Below, piece by piece: positions 18,420 to 28,057 of a stretch of 64,000 nt of DNA. Below the pieces are notes generated by a model. It did not search any database. It was not told the DNA's origin and saw only the letters and a list, made by a program, of their open reading frames with translations. How positions within the stretch are numbered: the first letter of the stretch is position 1; each line of letters starts with the position of its first letter. The stretch is from contig CAZYPH010000001.1 in NCBI GenBank assembly GCA_964649095.1, positions 1 through 64,000 on the forward strand, written 5' to 3'. This stretch comes from CAZYPH01 sp964649095 (lineage in GTDB: Bacteria; Bdellovibrionota; UBA1018; UBA923). A program made the translations under genes and the position numbers.

Positions 18420-20189
18420 CTACCGCAACCACGTTGTTGGGTTATCAAATGACTCTTTATTTTTAACGTGCCCGAGTACCAATTGCAGCAAAGATTGGAG
18501 TCGCGATGACGTCCGACTTTCAATTCCCGTTCTGCGGTTACTAGCTAGAGCCATTTCCAAAATATGTTGTGCTAGGAGTTGAAGATTGACGCCGGAATGG
18601 GCCACACCCAACACCGCCTCATAACGTTCTCGGTTTATGACCAAATCAAGAACAACATTTAAAAGATGGGCTCTAAAGTTCGTAAAATCGGCTCTATAAA
18701 TAGCGGCGATTTGAGCCGCCAGGCGCTGTTCGAGGCTTAAAAGTGAGCCTGTAGGTTTCATCGAAAAAACCTGAACTAGGCGGCGCACAGCACGCCAAGC
18801 CTCGGCATTAACCCGACTTAAAGGCAACTCTATATAAGAAGGAGCCGGTATACTGGTACGACGCAATGCCCGCAGCCTAGAGCCAATCACTCCAGAAGAG
18901 CCACCTGTTTGTGGGAGCGCTCGAGTAAGGTCTCGTATAAAAAGTGGGCGCAACGTTTCAGGGTGGCTACTCAGGTCGCCCAACGCCACAAAACGGGGCA
19001 TCAAGGTTTGCAAGCCCAAATCAAACCGGACCACACGACCACGCCGCTCAAATAAATGAAAAAATCGAGCCTGAAGACGGAGTCGGGCTACCGCAGAGCG
19101 ACAACAGCGAAACTCCCCGGCCCTTTGTATAAGTTCTGAGGCCTCACGCCAAAAAGCAGCGTCGATTGTGGGGTGCACAGCATGGTCATGAGGGTCGCGA
19201 CCGGCTGCAATCTGCCAATATATGTCTAGCACACGCAGCGAGGGTAAAACGAACAACGGTTGTTGAGTAATTCGTTGCGCCAAACTTGTGGGAACCCCCG
19301 AGGTCAGCCCTCCGCCAATTTCACGAATCCAAACCCCCAATGGGCCGTTTAGCGTGCTGCCATCGCCTATTGGACCTGGGTTTCGAACAACACCAAAAAA
19401 TAAGTTCCCAAGGGGACCGACGGCGTAACGGTTCACCCAATCGGCAACCAAGGGATGGTCGGGCAAAGTATGGATAGCTACTTGCAAATCATGCGAAGGC
19501 AGTTGGACTATCGCCGCCTCAAACATAGCCAGTTGATCGGGTGACAAGCCACGATGACGACCATCATCTACACTTCGCAATTGCCCATCAAAACGCCCTG
19601 CGGCTGAAAACAGCCGGCGGTATACAGTTTTTAAGGAGCCGTTTTCGTCTAAAAGTGTATCCATCTCGAAGGCCCCCATCGGCGGCCAAGCGGGACCTGC
19701 GGGGTTTTGCTCGTGATCTCGAGCAAGCTCTGAGGAAAGCGTTGCAGAAACTCCCGTTAACAGTGTGTGGAACGCCCTTGGGAGTGCGGCGGCGGGAGGT
19801 AACCGCCGGTTCGAAACCCCGCCGGCCACAATGCGCTGTAGCGCATGCAACGTAGGTCCCAACATAGCCAATGCCTGCGATCGAGAGATCGGATCTGCGG
19901 ACGCGGCCTGTGTTGTAAATCGTAATGACGCAGCTTGCAGCTCGGCATCTAGCCTAGCGAACGGACCCAGCACAAAGTCTGTGCGAGGTCGTCGCGTAGC
20001 AACCTCTTCCGGCGTTAGAATGCGATCGCATAGGGGATCATCGAACGGGCCAGATGGTGATACCGGGTATGATAGATCCCGCAGTGCGGGTGAGCGTTCG
20101 AGTGCTTCGAAAAGTGTGGGCTTACCACCTTGCGGGCTGGCCTTGGTGGTATTGGGAAAGCATGTGAATAAAATAAAAGCGAATGACAA
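18420..20189 (-). CDS. Secreted protein of unknown family, starting next to tRNA-Leu
   Basis: About 589 residues. The frame is open upstream to 20399, but that stretch is the tRNA-Leu gene read through. The first usable start is TTG at 20189, 10 nt beyond the tRNA CCA end, and gives a signal peptide (SFAFILFTCFPNTTKA then SPQGG). The mature part is Leu/Arg-rich and mostly helical with no recognised domain and few cysteines (one CDRIL near the N terminus, one FRCCR). No room exists for a normal ribosome site, so translation may start on a leader left after tRNA 3' processing. The last ~60 nt of the gene approach the rpsB leader. Function unknown. Confidence 0.72.
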   Translation of the reverse strand: MSFAFILFTCFPNTTKASPQGGKPTLFEALERSPALRDLSYPVSPSGPFDDPLCDRILTPEEVATRRPRTDFVLGPFARLDAELQAASLRFTTQAASADPISRSQALAMLGPTLHALQRIVAGGVSNRRLPPAAALPRAFHTLLTGVSATLSSELARDHEQNPAGPAWPPMGAFEMDTLLDENGSLKTVYRRLFSAAGRFDGQLRSVDDGRHRGLSPDQLAMFEAAIVQLPSHDLQVAIHTLPDHPLVADWVNRYAVGPLGNLFFGVVRNPGPIGDGSTLNGPLGVWIREIGGGLTSGVPTSLAQRITQQPLFVLPSLRVLDIYWQIAAGRDPHDHAVHPTIDAAFWREASELIQRAGEFRCCRSAVARLRLQARFFHLFERRGRVVRFDLGLQTLMPRFVALGDLSSHPETLRPLFIRDLTRALPQTGGSSGVIGSRLRALRRTSIPAPSYIELPLSRVNAEAWRAVRRLVQVFSMKPTGSLLSLEQRLAAQIAAIYRADFTNFRAHLLNVVLDLVINRERYEAVLGVAHSGVNLQLLAQHILEMALASNRRTGIESRTSSRLQSLLQLVLGHVKNKESFDNPTTWLR

Positions 20190-20199
20190 ATAAAAGATT

Positions 20200-20285
20200 T
20201 GGTGCCGACGGAGGGACTTGAACCCCCACGCCTTTTGGGCACTAGGTCCTAAGCCTAGCGTGTCTGCCAATTTCACCACGTCGGC
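20200..20285 (-). tRNA. tRNA-Leu (anticodon UAG)
   Basis: 86 nt including an encoded CCA. The acceptor stem is a perfect GCCGACG/CGTCGGC. The anticodon arm is CTAGG-CTTAGGA-CCTAG with anticodon TAG. A long class-II variable arm (GCCC AAAA GGCG region) and a GGTTCAAGTCC T-arm support tRNA-Leu. It decodes CUA and probably other CUN codons. Confidence 0.97.
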
Positions 20286-20299
20286 ACAAAGTTGACGCA

Positions 20300-20327
20300 A
20301 TAATCTTGAAATAGGAAAGCAGCTCAA
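20300..20327 (-). promoter_or_regulatory. Candidate promoter of tRNA-Leu
   Basis: On the minus strand TTGAGC (20322-20327) and GATTAT (20300-20305) are 16 nt apart, and the -10 ends 14 nt before the tRNA 5' end. The hexamers are imperfect and no experiment supports them. The rest of the 20286-20584 gap shows no gene or repeat I can support. Confidence 0.35.
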
Positions 20328-20584
20328 GAACGTAATTTGATAGAATTTTCTCGAAGCAGCAATATAAAAAATGGCCAGTGTTGCGATTTTTGTTTTCATC
20401 CCAAGATATCCGCCTGTCGTCGCGAAAGAAATTAAGACTAACAGACTTTTCTATAAAGTTATAGCCAGCAGCCAAACACCTAGCCCAGGGGATGGAAAAC
20501 TTTATGCGCTCTTATGTTCACCTAACTTGTAACTTGTTTATCTCGCGATACTTACAGACGCACGACTCACACAGACCTGAAACC

Positions 20585-22516
20585 TTAAGCAGCGGCCTTT
20601 TTCTCGAGTTGTTTTATGTAGGCTAACATTTTACCGTTCTCAACCTTCAGTTTGGTTTCAGAGGCTTTGAGCTCGTCAGCGCGTCGACGCGTTTTTTCGA
20701 GATCTGTTTTTAATGATTTGATCATTTGACTTGCCTGCTCTAGCCGACGTTTTGACTCAGTATCTGCAGCAGATGTTGGAGCTGCTGATTTAGAACTATC
20801 TGAAGAAACAGGACTGGTTTTTATACTATTCTGCAATTGATTTACTTTATTCATGAGCTCACGATTTTGACGGCGCAACTCATCGAACTGTTTTGTCGCA
20901 CGGGCCTTGTCGTCTTGTAGCGCACGAATAGAAGTTCCCGCCAAAGCATTGTTCATTTCTTCTAATTGACGTTCGTTTAACTCGGCACGCCTTTTTACTG
21001 TGGCCATTTCTTTTTGACACTCGCCTTTAAGATTGGCCTCTTCTTGATATTTTTTAGTCATCTCGTCTAAGCGTCGCAGTGTTTTCTGTACCGTATCATT
21101 GGCTGTTTGCAGCATGTTCTCGGCCGCAAGTAATTTGGCTTCGGTAGTCGTCGATGAAACCGTCGGGGCGTTATTGTCAACCGCACTGGAGCGTAGGCGT
21201 TCAGAGTTGGCCAGAGCGGTCGCTAACGATTCTTTAGTTTTTTCGTAACTAAATCGTAGCTGACGGCATTCTTCAATTTGAACACGCACACGTTCACGTT
21301 CTTGTATGAGTTGTTGCTCTAAGTGCCCGATCTGTTTCTGAGCATGCGTCAGTTCGTTTTGCTGTTGGTCTTGCGAAGTTTCGATTTGATGTTCGTATTG
21401 GCGAAGCTGATTTTTAAGCTGGCGGATTTCGGCTAGAGCAGATTTTCTCTCCGCTACTACTTTGATCATTTTTAGGCGCGAAATATGCTGCGCTTGACGT
21501 TCGAATATCGCCTTGAGCTTGGTTGATAGCTTACGCACACTATCATTAAGTTGAACTTCGGACCAGTGGTGGCAATCAAGGCGCAGATCAATCGCCAAAA
21601 TTTGATCGACCATATTAAGGGCGTCGTTTGAAGACGAGAGGAGTTCAAGTCCGTCTTCTTGCCTGTCTGGCAGGCTATCCGCTGGCAAGTCTGAAGCTAG
21701 TACAATTTTTGGCTCGGGCGCTGCGATATTTGTGTTTGTACTTCGAACGACGACACTGGGCTCGGAATTTGCTGAATTTAGCGTTGTACGTGAGGTTACA
21801 TTTACGGACTCAGCTTGAGGCAGCACTCCAGAAGACCCGGATACGGTAACTAAGCCATCATCGCCCGGTTTATTATCGGGGGCCGCAATGTAGTTTGCAG
21901 CCGAGTCGGCTAAGACTTGCTCTTGTTCTAAAAATGACTTCACATCCGATAAACCCAACGGAGTCAGAACATGATCTGGCGCCGTGGTCTGGAGAGGTAC
22001 CACTTGAAATCCCGACTGCGATGGCCCTGCAAAAGGCACGACCCATCGAATGAAGATTCGGTGCGAAGTGGGATCGAACGCAAACTCGACCTTGCACTCT
22101 TGGGACAACTTCTTGAGATGAGTTAAAAGAGTTGCCTGATGATTATGAAATTTTTCGAAATCCACTAATGTGGACTGCACGATGATGACACCATCGTCAC
22201 TGGTACCAAATTCACAATCGAGTCCATTTAACGGGGATTGTTGACTTCGCAACGACCACAGCAGTGCGACCATTTGATCAAAGCTGTTACGTAAGTTGAA
22301 GACAAAGCTGTCGGCCAGCGTGGCCTCTTTAGATAACGTGAATACTAGCAAGTCGACGACGCGCCCCAAATGTATTACCGAAAATACACGTTCAAACCAG
22401 ATACGCTTAGGCGGGGCTTTAACGTGACTAGTGCCTTCATGAATGACCTGATGCGTTATTGCAAATAATTTTAGTTTAAGCTGAGACAGAGGAACCTCCG
22501 ATCTCAACTTGTACAT
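20585..22516 (-). CDS. Large cytoplasmic coiled-coil protein
   Basis: 643 residues. About 1-200 is a folded N-terminal domain of unknown type (GLDCEFGTSDDGVIIVQST). About 200-300 is a Ser/Pro/Asn-rich linker. From about 330 to the end it is predicted coiled coil (heptad Leu/Ala with many Gln, Glu, Arg, Lys), ending KKAAA. No signal peptide or membrane helix. It overlaps the upstream gene by 41 bp if the ATG at 22516 is used; GGAG lies 12-14 nt before it. A perfect GGAGG inside the overlap stands 5 nt before an in-frame CTG at 22489, so a CTG start cannot be excluded. A scaffold or polar-organiser role is a guess. Confidence 0.75.
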   Translation of the reverse strand: MYKLRSEVPLSQLKLKLFAITHQVIHEGTSHVKAPPKRIWFERVFSVIHLGRVVDLLVFTLSKEATLADSFVFNLRNSFDQMVALLWSLRSQQSPLNGLDCEFGTSDDGVIIVQSTLVDFEKFHNHQATLLTHLKKLSQECKVEFAFDPTSHRIFIRWVVPFAGPSQSGFQVVPLQTTAPDHVLTPLGLSDVKSFLEQEQVLADSAANYIAAPDNKPGDDGLVTVSGSSGVLPQAESVNVTSRTTLNSANSEPSVVVRSTNTNIAAPEPKIVLASDLPADSLPDRQEDGLELLSSSNDALNMVDQILAIDLRLDCHHWSEVQLNDSVRKLSTKLKAIFERQAQHISRLKMIKVVAERKSALAEIRQLKNQLRQYEHQIETSQDQQQNELTHAQKQIGHLEQQLIQERERVRVQIEECRQLRFSYEKTKESLATALANSERLRSSAVDNNAPTVSSTTTEAKLLAAENMLQTANDTVQKTLRRLDEMTKKYQEEANLKGECQKEMATVKRRAELNERQLEEMNNALAGTSIRALQDDKARATKQFDELRRQNRELMNKVNQLQNSIKTSPVSSDSSKSAAPTSAADTESKRRLEQASQMIKSLKTDLEKTRRRADELKASETKLKVENGKMLAYIKQLEKKAAA

Positions 22517-23264
22517 AGTTTTTATTTACTCCATCGAATACATCTAAATATAGAGACGAATTGTCGCGAAGTCGTCTCAACCAATCTTCATGAGATGGGC
22601 TGCTAATAGGCTCGCGGGGTAATTGCAAAAAATAGGTCCAATAGTTTTTAAATTGTTGGCTTAAACACGCAGTATTTGTGGTGCCAGACCATAGCTCAAA
22701 AAGCGTATTAAAGGCCGTCAACTTTAAAGATTCAGATGTTTTTACAACATCATCATCTTCTGCTTCAGAAACCATTTCAGAGGTAGGCAAACCGACTGAC
22801 TGACTAAATATACTTAAGAGAGCCAACGCAAGATTATTGATGTCATGACTTGTTTGTGACGCATTTAATGCTTGGGCAAACCACTCGGTTTCGGCACGCA
22901 CTTTCGCAATTTTTTCAAAAGTTGGCAGTTCGGATTCTAAAATTATTTTTAACTGACGTGAGGTTTGTGACATTGCTGGAAACAACTCAGCCAGTGATTT
23001 ACTGTCGGAATAAATTGCATCAAACTTTTTTAATTTATTTAAAATAGATTCATTGAGATGTGTAAAGGGCTGAACCAACAAAACATACCGACTACTCTTT
23101 ATAAGCCGAACATACAGTCTACGCTCGCACAACTGCCCTGGAATCAGAGAACTGATTGCAACATGTACATAGGTTCGACCATCTGCTTGTGCTGCGACAG
23201 ATTCATCAACCGTACCTGCTGTACTTGCCGTATTTGTGTCTAAAGCTTTATTACTTTCGCTCAT
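22476..23264 (-). CDS. Protein with N-terminal beta-domain resembling Bdellovibrio signalling proteins
   Basis: 262 residues from the ATG at 23264 (AGGT upstream); an in-frame GTG at 23288 would add 8. Residues about 30-95 (YVHVAISSLIPGQLCERRLYVRLIKS, then NKLKKF) resemble the small N-terminal module that precedes regulatory domains in many bdellovibrio proteins; this likeness is from memory and weakly supported. The rest is helical with no HD, GGDEF or other catalytic motif visible. It overlaps the coiled-coil gene downstream, so the two are probably made together. Confidence 0.7.
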   Translation of the reverse strand: MSESNKALDTNTASTAGTVDESVAAQADGRTYVHVAISSLIPGQLCERRLYVRLIKSSRYVLLVQPFTHLNESILNKLKKFDAIYSDSKSLAELFPAMSQTSRQLKIILESELPTFEKIAKVRAETEWFAQALNASQTSHDINNLALALLSIFSQSVGLPTSEMVSEAEDDDVVKTSESLKLTAFNTLFELWSGTTNTACLSQQFKNYWTYFLQLPREPISSPSHEDWLRRLRDNSSLYLDVFDGVNKNYVQVEIGGSSVSA

Positions 23265-23365
23265 GAGATTCGACCTAAACTGATACACTAGTAGTTCGAC
23301 GCTTTAGGCACTCTGCTCAATGGGCAATTATGGACTTTTGTGACGAGGCTCTGTAATTTCAGAAC

Positions 23366-23761
23366 ATGAGTAAATTTTTTTTAGGGATTTTACGCTACGT
23401 ACTAGGCAAATTCGTACTGCTGATTAATTTTTTATGGCCGGTCAGCCGCATGCCGGAAGTATTGACACGGTCGCCTGAAGAGCAACAACGACTGGATGAT
23501 ATTTGCACCCAGCTAAAACTCTACCAATTTGAGTCGTGTCCGTTTTGTGTCAAAGTGCGTCGCGCGCTTAAGCGCCTTAATCTCAATATTGAACTTCGTG
23601 ATGCCAAGAACAATTCGCAATATCGTAGTGAGTTAGAGTCTCAAGGCGGCATGATACAAGTGCCGTGTTTGCGAATTACCGAAGAGTCGGGCGCCGTTCG
23701 TTGGCTTTATGAATCGGACGATATCATAGCCTATCTTACCGAGCTAACGACTCGCCTTTAA
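23366..23761 (+). CDS. Membrane-anchored glutaredoxin-like protein
   Basis: 131 residues. Residues 1-25 form one hydrophobic helix (FFLGILRYVLGKFVLLINFLW), then a thioredoxin-fold GRX domain with the dithiol site CPFC at 58-61, a cis-Pro segment MIQVPCLRI and YESDDIIAYL typical of the GST_N_3/glutaredoxin group. It probably reduces disulfides or glutathione adducts at the inner face of the membrane. It is the only plus-strand gene here, divergent from the coiled-coil pair. Its last 26 bp overlap the end of the convergent glycosyltransferase. Confidence 0.88.
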   Translation: MSKFFLGILRYVLGKFVLLINFLWPVSRMPEVLTRSPEEQQRLDDICTQLKLYQFESCPFCVKVRRALKRLNLNIELRDAKNNSQYRSELESQGGMIQVPCLRITEESGAVRWLYESDDIIAYLTELTTRL

Positions 23762-25070
23762 GAACGGCCGTTGACGGTATATAACCGCCCTTAAATTGAC
23801 CCGAATACGGCATGCCATAATACGATAACCAGCGATCACGGTGGGCGTGCACATACGACAGCATCAAAACACTCGATAACAACTGCACAACAATAAAATA
23901 CGATGCGATGTAGCGCCTATAACTACCAGCACTCATAATCACCCACGCCAAAGTCAAAAACGGAATCGGAAAACAATTTAAGAAAAAATAGCGCTCGATA
24001 TTAATGGCCGATAAGGTAGCAATGCCCCCAAAGCCCACAAGACTGGCTGCTAACAAAAACTTGTGGTCATCGGGCGATCGCAACAAACGACCCACACCAC
24101 CCGAACGTTGTTTAAACCATTCGTAAACCACTTTTATCAGGGCACAAATGTACCATGTAAGCCCAAGAACAATCGCAAAGGCGACAAGTCCGCCCAGCGG
24201 AAATACATAGGGGTACTTCTTAAAATCAGCATACTCAGCACCCAAAACATAATGCACGCCGTAACCCACAGAATTACTTACCCAGTAGTTGTAAAACTTA
24301 AACATGAAGATACGGAGAGGATTTAAAATCATCGGCTCGCTAGCATTGTTAGCTTGCACCCACTTTAACCAAGGCAATAACGTAATTGAGGCCAGCATTG
24401 AGCCTAAGAACCAGTGTTTCCAAGATACGGCAGAGGCCGATTTCTTATTTCCAAACAGTGCGGTGTAAAGAAAAATTCCAAAGGCAAAATAACCACCGCT
24501 AAGATGAATTTGGGTTAACACACTACCCAAAACTCCCCAGCTGAACGCGCCAGCCCAGGCGCGATGTCGATGGCACCAAGCCCAAATATACAAAACCACA
24601 AAAGGGAAAAGCATCGAAGGCGCCCAAATTTTTCGATGCAAAGCAACCGCCAAGGGATTCACCATAAACAAGATACCAGCTAACAACCACAGGGACTCAT
24701 ACTGCGGCCAGCGCTTGGCAATGCAATTTCGAATAAAAAACCACAACAACACGAAGCCAATGAGATTTAAAACCACAACAAATAGCGAGCACTGCACGGG
24801 CGTAGAAAATTGAAATACTTTGCCTGCTAGAATGAAAATATTGAAACCCAATGGAGCATGCCTTAGGCCATTTGAACTATTCATTCCAATTGAACGCCAG
24901 CCCTCATGACCAGCCAGATTGGCTTCGATAGCGTGAAAGACTTCTCTTTCGTCGGCTTTATATTCAATATCGTTTATATATGTAATTCTTAATATGCATG
25001 CGAAAATAAACGCAACTATATAGCTATAACGCAACAGTTCATGAGGTTTTTTTGCATGCCTGATCACCAC
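23736..25070 (-). CDS. GT-C-like polytopic membrane glycosyltransferase
   Basis: 444 residues with about ten hydrophobic helices. After the first helix the periplasmic loop carries an acidic motif (EYKADEREVFHAI) as in ArnT/PMT-type GT-C enzymes that transfer sugars from polyprenyl phosphate. No soluble domain. The start is GTG, 3 nt after the oppF stop, so translation is probably coupled to the transporter operon, although a functional link is not obvious. Its 3' end overlaps the convergent glutaredoxin gene. The substrate is unknown. Confidence 0.75.
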   Translation of the reverse strand: MVIRHAKKPHELLRYSYIVAFIFACILRITYINDIEYKADEREVFHAIEANLAGHEGWRSIGMNSSNGLRHAPLGFNIFILAGKVFQFSTPVQCSLFVVVLNLIGFVLLWFFIRNCIAKRWPQYESLWLLAGILFMVNPLAVALHRKIWAPSMLFPFVVLYIWAWCHRHRAWAGAFSWGVLGSVLTQIHLSGGYFAFGIFLYTALFGNKKSASAVSWKHWFLGSMLASITLLPWLKWVQANNASEPMILNPLRIFMFKFYNYWVSNSVGYGVHYVLGAEYADFKKYPYVFPLGGLVAFAIVLGLTWYICALIKVVYEWFKQRSGGVGRLLRSPDDHKFLLAASLVGFGGIATLSAINIERYFFLNCFPIPFLTLAWVIMSAGSYRRYIASYFIVVQLLSSVLMLSYVHAHRDRWLSYYGMPYSGQFKGGYIPSTAVLKGESLAR

Positions 25071-25073
25071 AAC

Positions 25074-26084
25074 TTATTTTCCCTCTAGTGGGTGAAAGCA
25101 TGCGACGCTGTGCCGATTATCTTTACCGCTGGACTTGAGCTCGGGCTCTGAAGCGCTGCATTCCGGTGTTGCATAACGACAACGAGGATGGAATCGACAC
25201 CCCGAAGGTGGGTTAAGCGGTGAAGGCACATCACCCTGAAGCACGATGCGTTGGCGCTGGTTATTGGTATCGACCGACGGAATCGCACTCAACAGGGCTT
25301 CGGTGTAAGGGTGTCGTGGGCTTTTGTACAGCGAATCGCCCGATGCTACTTCAACCATACTCCCAAGATACATAACGGCCACATGGTCACTCATGTGTTC
25401 AACGACCTTGAGGTCATGTGAAATAAACAGATAGGTCAGACCAAACTCTTTCTGAAGGTCGATCAACAAATTCAATACTTGAGCCTGAATAGAGACATCT
25501 AGAGCGCTTACAGGTTCATCACATACAATAAACTCAGGTTCGACCGCCAACGCACGGGCAATACAAATGCGCTGGCGCTGCCCGCCAGAAAACTCATGCG
25601 GATATCGATTGGTGGCGTCTTGCCGAAGGCCTACCAAATCTAACAAACTACGAATGCGTTTGTTCGGATCTTGCTGATGTAACTTATGCACCTGCAAAGG
25701 CTCGCGCAGAATATCGCCTACCGTCATACGAGGGTTTAAAGACGCATAAGGATCTTGAAATATAATCTGCATCTTACGCCTAAGACGACGCAAAACCTCG
25801 CCCTGAAACTGCGTAATATTTTCGCCATTAAAAATAATTTCGCCCGCTGTGGGCTCTAACAAACGAATGACACAACGACCCAACGTGGACTTTCCACAAC
25901 CAGACTCCCCAACCAAACCCATGGTCTGGCCGCGTTTAATAGAAAAGGAAACGTTGTTGACCGCAAACACATCGTTCGTCTTACGGGATAATAGCTTCTT
26001 TTCGCCCCGGTAAACCTTCGTCAAATTTTTGATTTCAATTAACGGCGTCTCTTCTTTCGATACTTTCAAATCACTTGTTGTCAT
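25074..26084 (-). CDS. oppF: Oligopeptide/dipeptide ABC transporter ATPase (OppF type)
   Basis: 336 residues. Walker [10 protein letters not shown], signature FSGGQRQR, Walker B FIVCDEP and the H-loop LFISHD are complete, and the C-terminal oligopeptide-ABC extension with CRFHPRC is present (Cys motif that can bind Fe-S in related DppF proteins). It pairs with OppD to energise peptide import. The ribosome site AAGGGT precedes the ATG. It is the fifth gene of the transporter unit. Confidence 0.94.
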   Translation of the reverse strand: MTTSDLKVSKEETPLIEIKNLTKVYRGEKKLLSRKTNDVFAVNNVSFSIKRGQTMGLVGESGCGKSTLGRCVIRLLEPTAGEIIFNGENITQFQGEVLRRLRRKMQIIFQDPYASLNPRMTVGDILREPLQVHKLHQQDPNKRIRSLLDLVGLRQDATNRYPHEFSGGQRQRICIARALAVEPEFIVCDEPVSALDVSIQAQVLNLLIDLQKEFGLTYLFISHDLKVVEHMSDHVAVMYLGSMVEVASGDSLYKSPRHPYTEALLSAIPSVDTNNQRQRIVLQGDVPSPLNPPSGCRFHPRCRYATPECSASEPELKSSGKDNRHSVACFHPLEGK

Positions 26085-26119
26085 TGGTGCGTACCCTTTT
26101 TATCGGCCAACTAGTATGT

Positions 26120-27145
26120 TTACGAATTAACAAAACAGGCCTTTAAATGTTCGATGTTACTACCTGCGCTGGTCTGTAGGTCGGGCTCAGACTCACGACA
26201 ACGATCGACTACAAAGTTGCAGCGTGTTTGAAATCGACACCCCGTTGGCAAATCAGTCAAGGCCGGTACGATGCCGGGAATAGCCACGAGCTTTGGCCGT
26301 TCGCGTGGGCTCGAATAGGCATGCAACGCCTCTAGTTTGGGAATCGAACCTAACAAACCCTGCGTGTACGGATGTACCGGATTTCGAAAAAGCTCCTCGC
26401 GTGAGGTTCTTTCGACGATTTTACCTGCGTACATGACTGCAACATCATCACACGTCTGCGCAATGACCCCCAAATCATGTGTGATTAATAAAACTGCCAT
26501 TCCTAAGCGTTTTTGCAGAGATTTTAATAGATCTAAGATTTGAGCCTGAATCGTGACATCCAAAGCAGTTGTTGGTTCATCGGCAATCAGAATTTTGGGA
26601 TTATTGGCAAGCGCCATCGCAATCATAACGCGCTGTCTCATGCCTCCTGAGAGCTGATGGGGATAATCGTGAATGCGCTCTTCGGGGGAGGGAATGCCGA
26701 CGAGTTTAAACATTTCTACGGCACGAGCCAACCCAGCCTTTTTTGAGACTTTCTGATGGATACAGACCGTTTCAGCTACCTGAGCGCCCACAGTGTGCAC
26801 TGGATTCAACGACGTCATCGGCTCCTGAAAAATCATAGCAATATCGCCACCCCGAATCGCCTGCATACTTTCTATGGGCAACTTTAAGAGGTCTCGACCA
26901 CCATACAGAATTTCCCCCCCAATGATTTTTCCAGGAGGGCTAGCAATAAGCCGCAGAATAGACATCGACGTCACCGACTTACCACACCCCGACTCGCCCA
27001 CTAAACCCAACATTTGACCGGCTTTCAGATCGAAACTGACGCCGTCCACCGCATTGACGGTGCCCTGTTCTGTTTTAAACGAAGTCACTAAATTACGTAC
27101 TGATAAGACGATCGAACCATTAAGCGGACTATTACTTTCTGACAT
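26120..27145 (-). CDS. oppD: Oligopeptide/dipeptide ABC transporter ATPase (OppD type)
   Basis: 341 residues. Walker [10 protein letters not shown], signature LSGGMRQR, Walker B ILIADEP, H-loop LLITHD and the C-terminal CRFQTRC are present. I use the ATG at 27145 because AGGTGG lies 8 nt upstream; a GTG at 27157 is also in frame. It follows oppC with no gap and forms the nucleotide-binding pair with OppF. Confidence 0.94.
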   Translation of the reverse strand: MSESNSPLNGSIVLSVRNLVTSFKTEQGTVNAVDGVSFDLKAGQMLGLVGESGCGKSVTSMSILRLIASPPGKIIGGEILYGGRDLLKLPIESMQAIRGGDIAMIFQEPMTSLNPVHTVGAQVAETVCIHQKVSKKAGLARAVEMFKLVGIPSPEERIHDYPHQLSGGMRQRVMIAMALANNPKILIADEPTTALDVTIQAQILDLLKSLQKRLGMAVLLITHDLGVIAQTCDDVAVMYAGKIVERTSREELFRNPVHPYTQGLLGSIPKLEALHAYSSPRERPKLVAIPGIVPALTDLPTGCRFQTRCNFVVDRCRESEPDLQTSAGSNIEHLKACFVNS

Positions 27146-27157
27146 GACTGTAGCCAC

Positions 27158-28045
27158 CTATTTGTTTTTCAATTTTGGATCTAATGCATCTCGCAACGCA
27201 TCACCAAACAAGTTAAAGGCCAACACGACAAAAAACATAAATAGCGTAGCGCCTGCCAACTGCCACCAAACGCCTCGAGCAAGCTCTTGTTTTGCGTCGT
27301 CAATCATAATGCCCCACGAAGGCTGCCCCTGCACACCCAAACCAAGGTACGACAAAATTACTTCTGTTTTGATGGCAATCTGGAACTGCAAAGAAAAATT
27401 GATAATCACAACGTGTAGAACGTTGGGAAGAATGTGTTTAAAAATACGTTTGAAATGACTGACACCCATCGCTTCGGCGGCCAAAACATACTCACGATGT
27501 TTGTGTTTTAAAAACTCGCCTCGAATCAGTCGGCATAAACTAATCCAGCTTGTGACACCTAATGCGATGTACACCGACAAAAGACCTTTACCTAACAAAT
27601 AGGCAACAGCGACCAAGAGCATAATACTAGGGATTGAACTTACCGTGGTGTAAAACCACACAATAAGTTCATCAACCCACCCACCAAAATAGCCTGCCAA
27701 CGCGCCAAGCGAAACCCCAATTGGAATACTGATAAGCGCACTTACCAACCCCACGCTCATAGCAATTCGAGTGCCCTGCAGCAGTTTCAAAAACACACTA
27801 CGCCCAAAAAGATCGGTGCCAAACCAAAGGTTAACACTATCCAGCGAAGGTGGATGATAGGCTGGGGCAATCTCTAACTCCCACGTGCTACCAACCAAAC
27901 CAGACTTGGTTAAAAGCGCAATGGCAGAATAAACGACTATAATTACGAACGACATAAGAGCCAACTTGTCACGTCGTAAACGTATAATAGCATCCTGCCA
28001 CAATGATCTGGACTGTAGTTTTTTTGAATCGATTTTCTTTTGCAT
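27158..28045 (-). CDS. oppC: Oligopeptide ABC transporter permease (OppC type)
   Basis: 295 residues, about six membrane helices. The start is the usual OppC layout: a basic N-terminal tail, a first helix (LMSFVIIVVYSAIALL), then WFGTDLFGRSVF before the EAA-loop region (EYVLAAEAMGVSHFKRIFKHILPN). It forms the membrane channel with OppB. It starts 12 nt after oppB. Confidence 0.93.
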   Translation of the reverse strand: MQKKIDSKKLQSRSLWQDAIIRLRRDKLALMSFVIIVVYSAIALLTKSGLVGSTWELEIAPAYHPPSLDSVNLWFGTDLFGRSVFLKLLQGTRIAMSVGLVSALISIPIGVSLGALAGYFGGWVDELIVWFYTTVSSIPSIMLLVAVAYLLGKGLLSVYIALGVTSWISLCRLIRGEFLKHKHREYVLAAEAMGVSHFKRIFKHILPNVLHVVIINFSLQFQIAIKTEVILSYLGLGVQGQPSWGIMIDDAKQELARGVWWQLAGATLFMFFVVLAFNLFGDALRDALDPKLKNK

Positions 28046-28057
28046 GAGAACGTGCCC

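Noticed and set aside
20190..20399. Upstream extension of the 18420-20189 gene
   Set aside because: It translates the tRNA-Leu gene; the start after the tRNA is preferred.
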